The notes under the pieces: model-generated | Told to the model about the DNA's origin: nothing | What the model saw: the letters and a program-made list of their open reading frames with translations, nothing else | Databases searched by the model: none | Translations under genes and position numbers: made by a program | Shown: positions 13,704-13,883 of the stretch, piece by piece | How the letters are laid out: each line of letters starts with the position of its first letter | Position numbering within the stretch: position 1 is the first letter of the stretch | Assembly (NCBI GenBank): GCA_031556375.1 | Contig: JAVBTA010000077.1 | Coordinates: forward strand, 1 to 13,883 | Direction: 5' to 3' | DNA from: BNXB01 sp031556375 | GTDB lineage: Bacteria; Bacteroidota; Bacteroidia; Bacteroidales; Azobacteroidaceae | DNA: 13,883 bases

Positions 13704-13883
13704 ATGAACAATAATTATCCGAAAATCGGAATTCGTCCGGTTATTGACGGCCGTCGTCATGGAGTACGGGAATCACTGGAAGATACCACCATGAATCTGG
13801 CAAAGAGTGTAGCAAAACTATATTCGGAAACTTTGAAATATCCTGACGGAAGTCCGGTTCAATGTGTCATAGCGGATACATGC
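13704..13883 (+). CDS. fucI: L-fucose isomerase (5' end only)
   Basis: The first 60 codons of L-fucose isomerase, which converts L-fucose to L-fuculose (and can act on D-arabinose) as the first cytoplasmic step of fucose catabolism. The frame is open to the window edge with no stop. The N-terminus MNNNYPKIGIRPVIDGRR, then GVRESLEDTTMNLAKSVAKL and VQCVIADTC, closely follow the well-known start of E. coli FucI (KIGIRPVIDGRR, GVRESLEEQTMNMA, VISDTC). Metal and active-site residues lie beyond the cut. A strong promoter stands about 40 bases upstream. A fuc cluster probably continues to the right; no regulator gene is seen on the left. Confidence 0.95.
   Translation, partial: MNNNYPKIGIRPVIDGRRHGVRESLEDTTMNLAKSVAKLYSETLKYPDGSPVQCVIADTC

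Overview
This window comes from the chromosome of a member of the Bacteroidota, most likely the order Bacteroidales. Three things suggest this: the ribosomal/RNA-polymerase block rpsM-rpsK-rpsD-rpoA-rplQ with a long Lys/Ala then Pro/Val/Glu tail on L17; promoters of the Bacteroidota type (a -7 box TAnnTTTG) ahead of several genes; and the order xerD / aroQ-pyk-methyltransferase-rbfA-lolC/E-like, typical of that group. I assigned no genus. There are no tRNAs, rRNAs, insertion sequences or CRISPR arrays, and no gene-free stretch above 300 bases.

Region 1 (1-3010, + strand) is the end of the ribosomal-protein super-operon. It holds the 3' end of rpsM, then rpsK, rpsD, rpoA and rplQ, and closes with a strong hairpin terminator that can serve both strands. 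A 112-base gap between rpsK and rpsD can fold into stacked helices with a possible pseudoknot, and is a candidate autoregulatory leader for S4.

Region 2 (3024-5664, - strand) is a two-gene unit with its own promoter. It encodes a large exported glycoside hydrolase-like protein and a small exported DUF4833-type protein. The signal peptide of the second is encoded out of frame inside the 3' end of the first (98-base overlap).

Region 3 (5719-12607, - strand) is a tightly packed run of nine genes: aroQ, pyk, a class I O-methyltransferase, rbfA, a LolC/LolE-like permease, a MIP18/DUF59 (SufT-like) protein, lpxH, a multi-pass membrane protein and an ABC ATPase. Gaps are mostly under 40 bases, and three junctions overlap (two are ATGA). 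It joins core metabolism, 30S maturation, Fe-S assembly and outer-membrane biogenesis. The last two genes look like an ABC exporter of unknown substrate, translationally coupled to lpxH.

Region 4 (12608-13883, + strand) holds xerD, divergent from aroQ with facing promoters, then a well-formed promoter and the first 60 codons of fucI (L-fucose isomerase), cut by the window edge.

Most of the window is conserved core genome. I found no convincing wholly new multi-gene system. The items most worth a second look are the rpsD leader, the nested signal peptide, the uncharacterised hydrolase/DUF4833 pair and the ABC pair behind lpxH.
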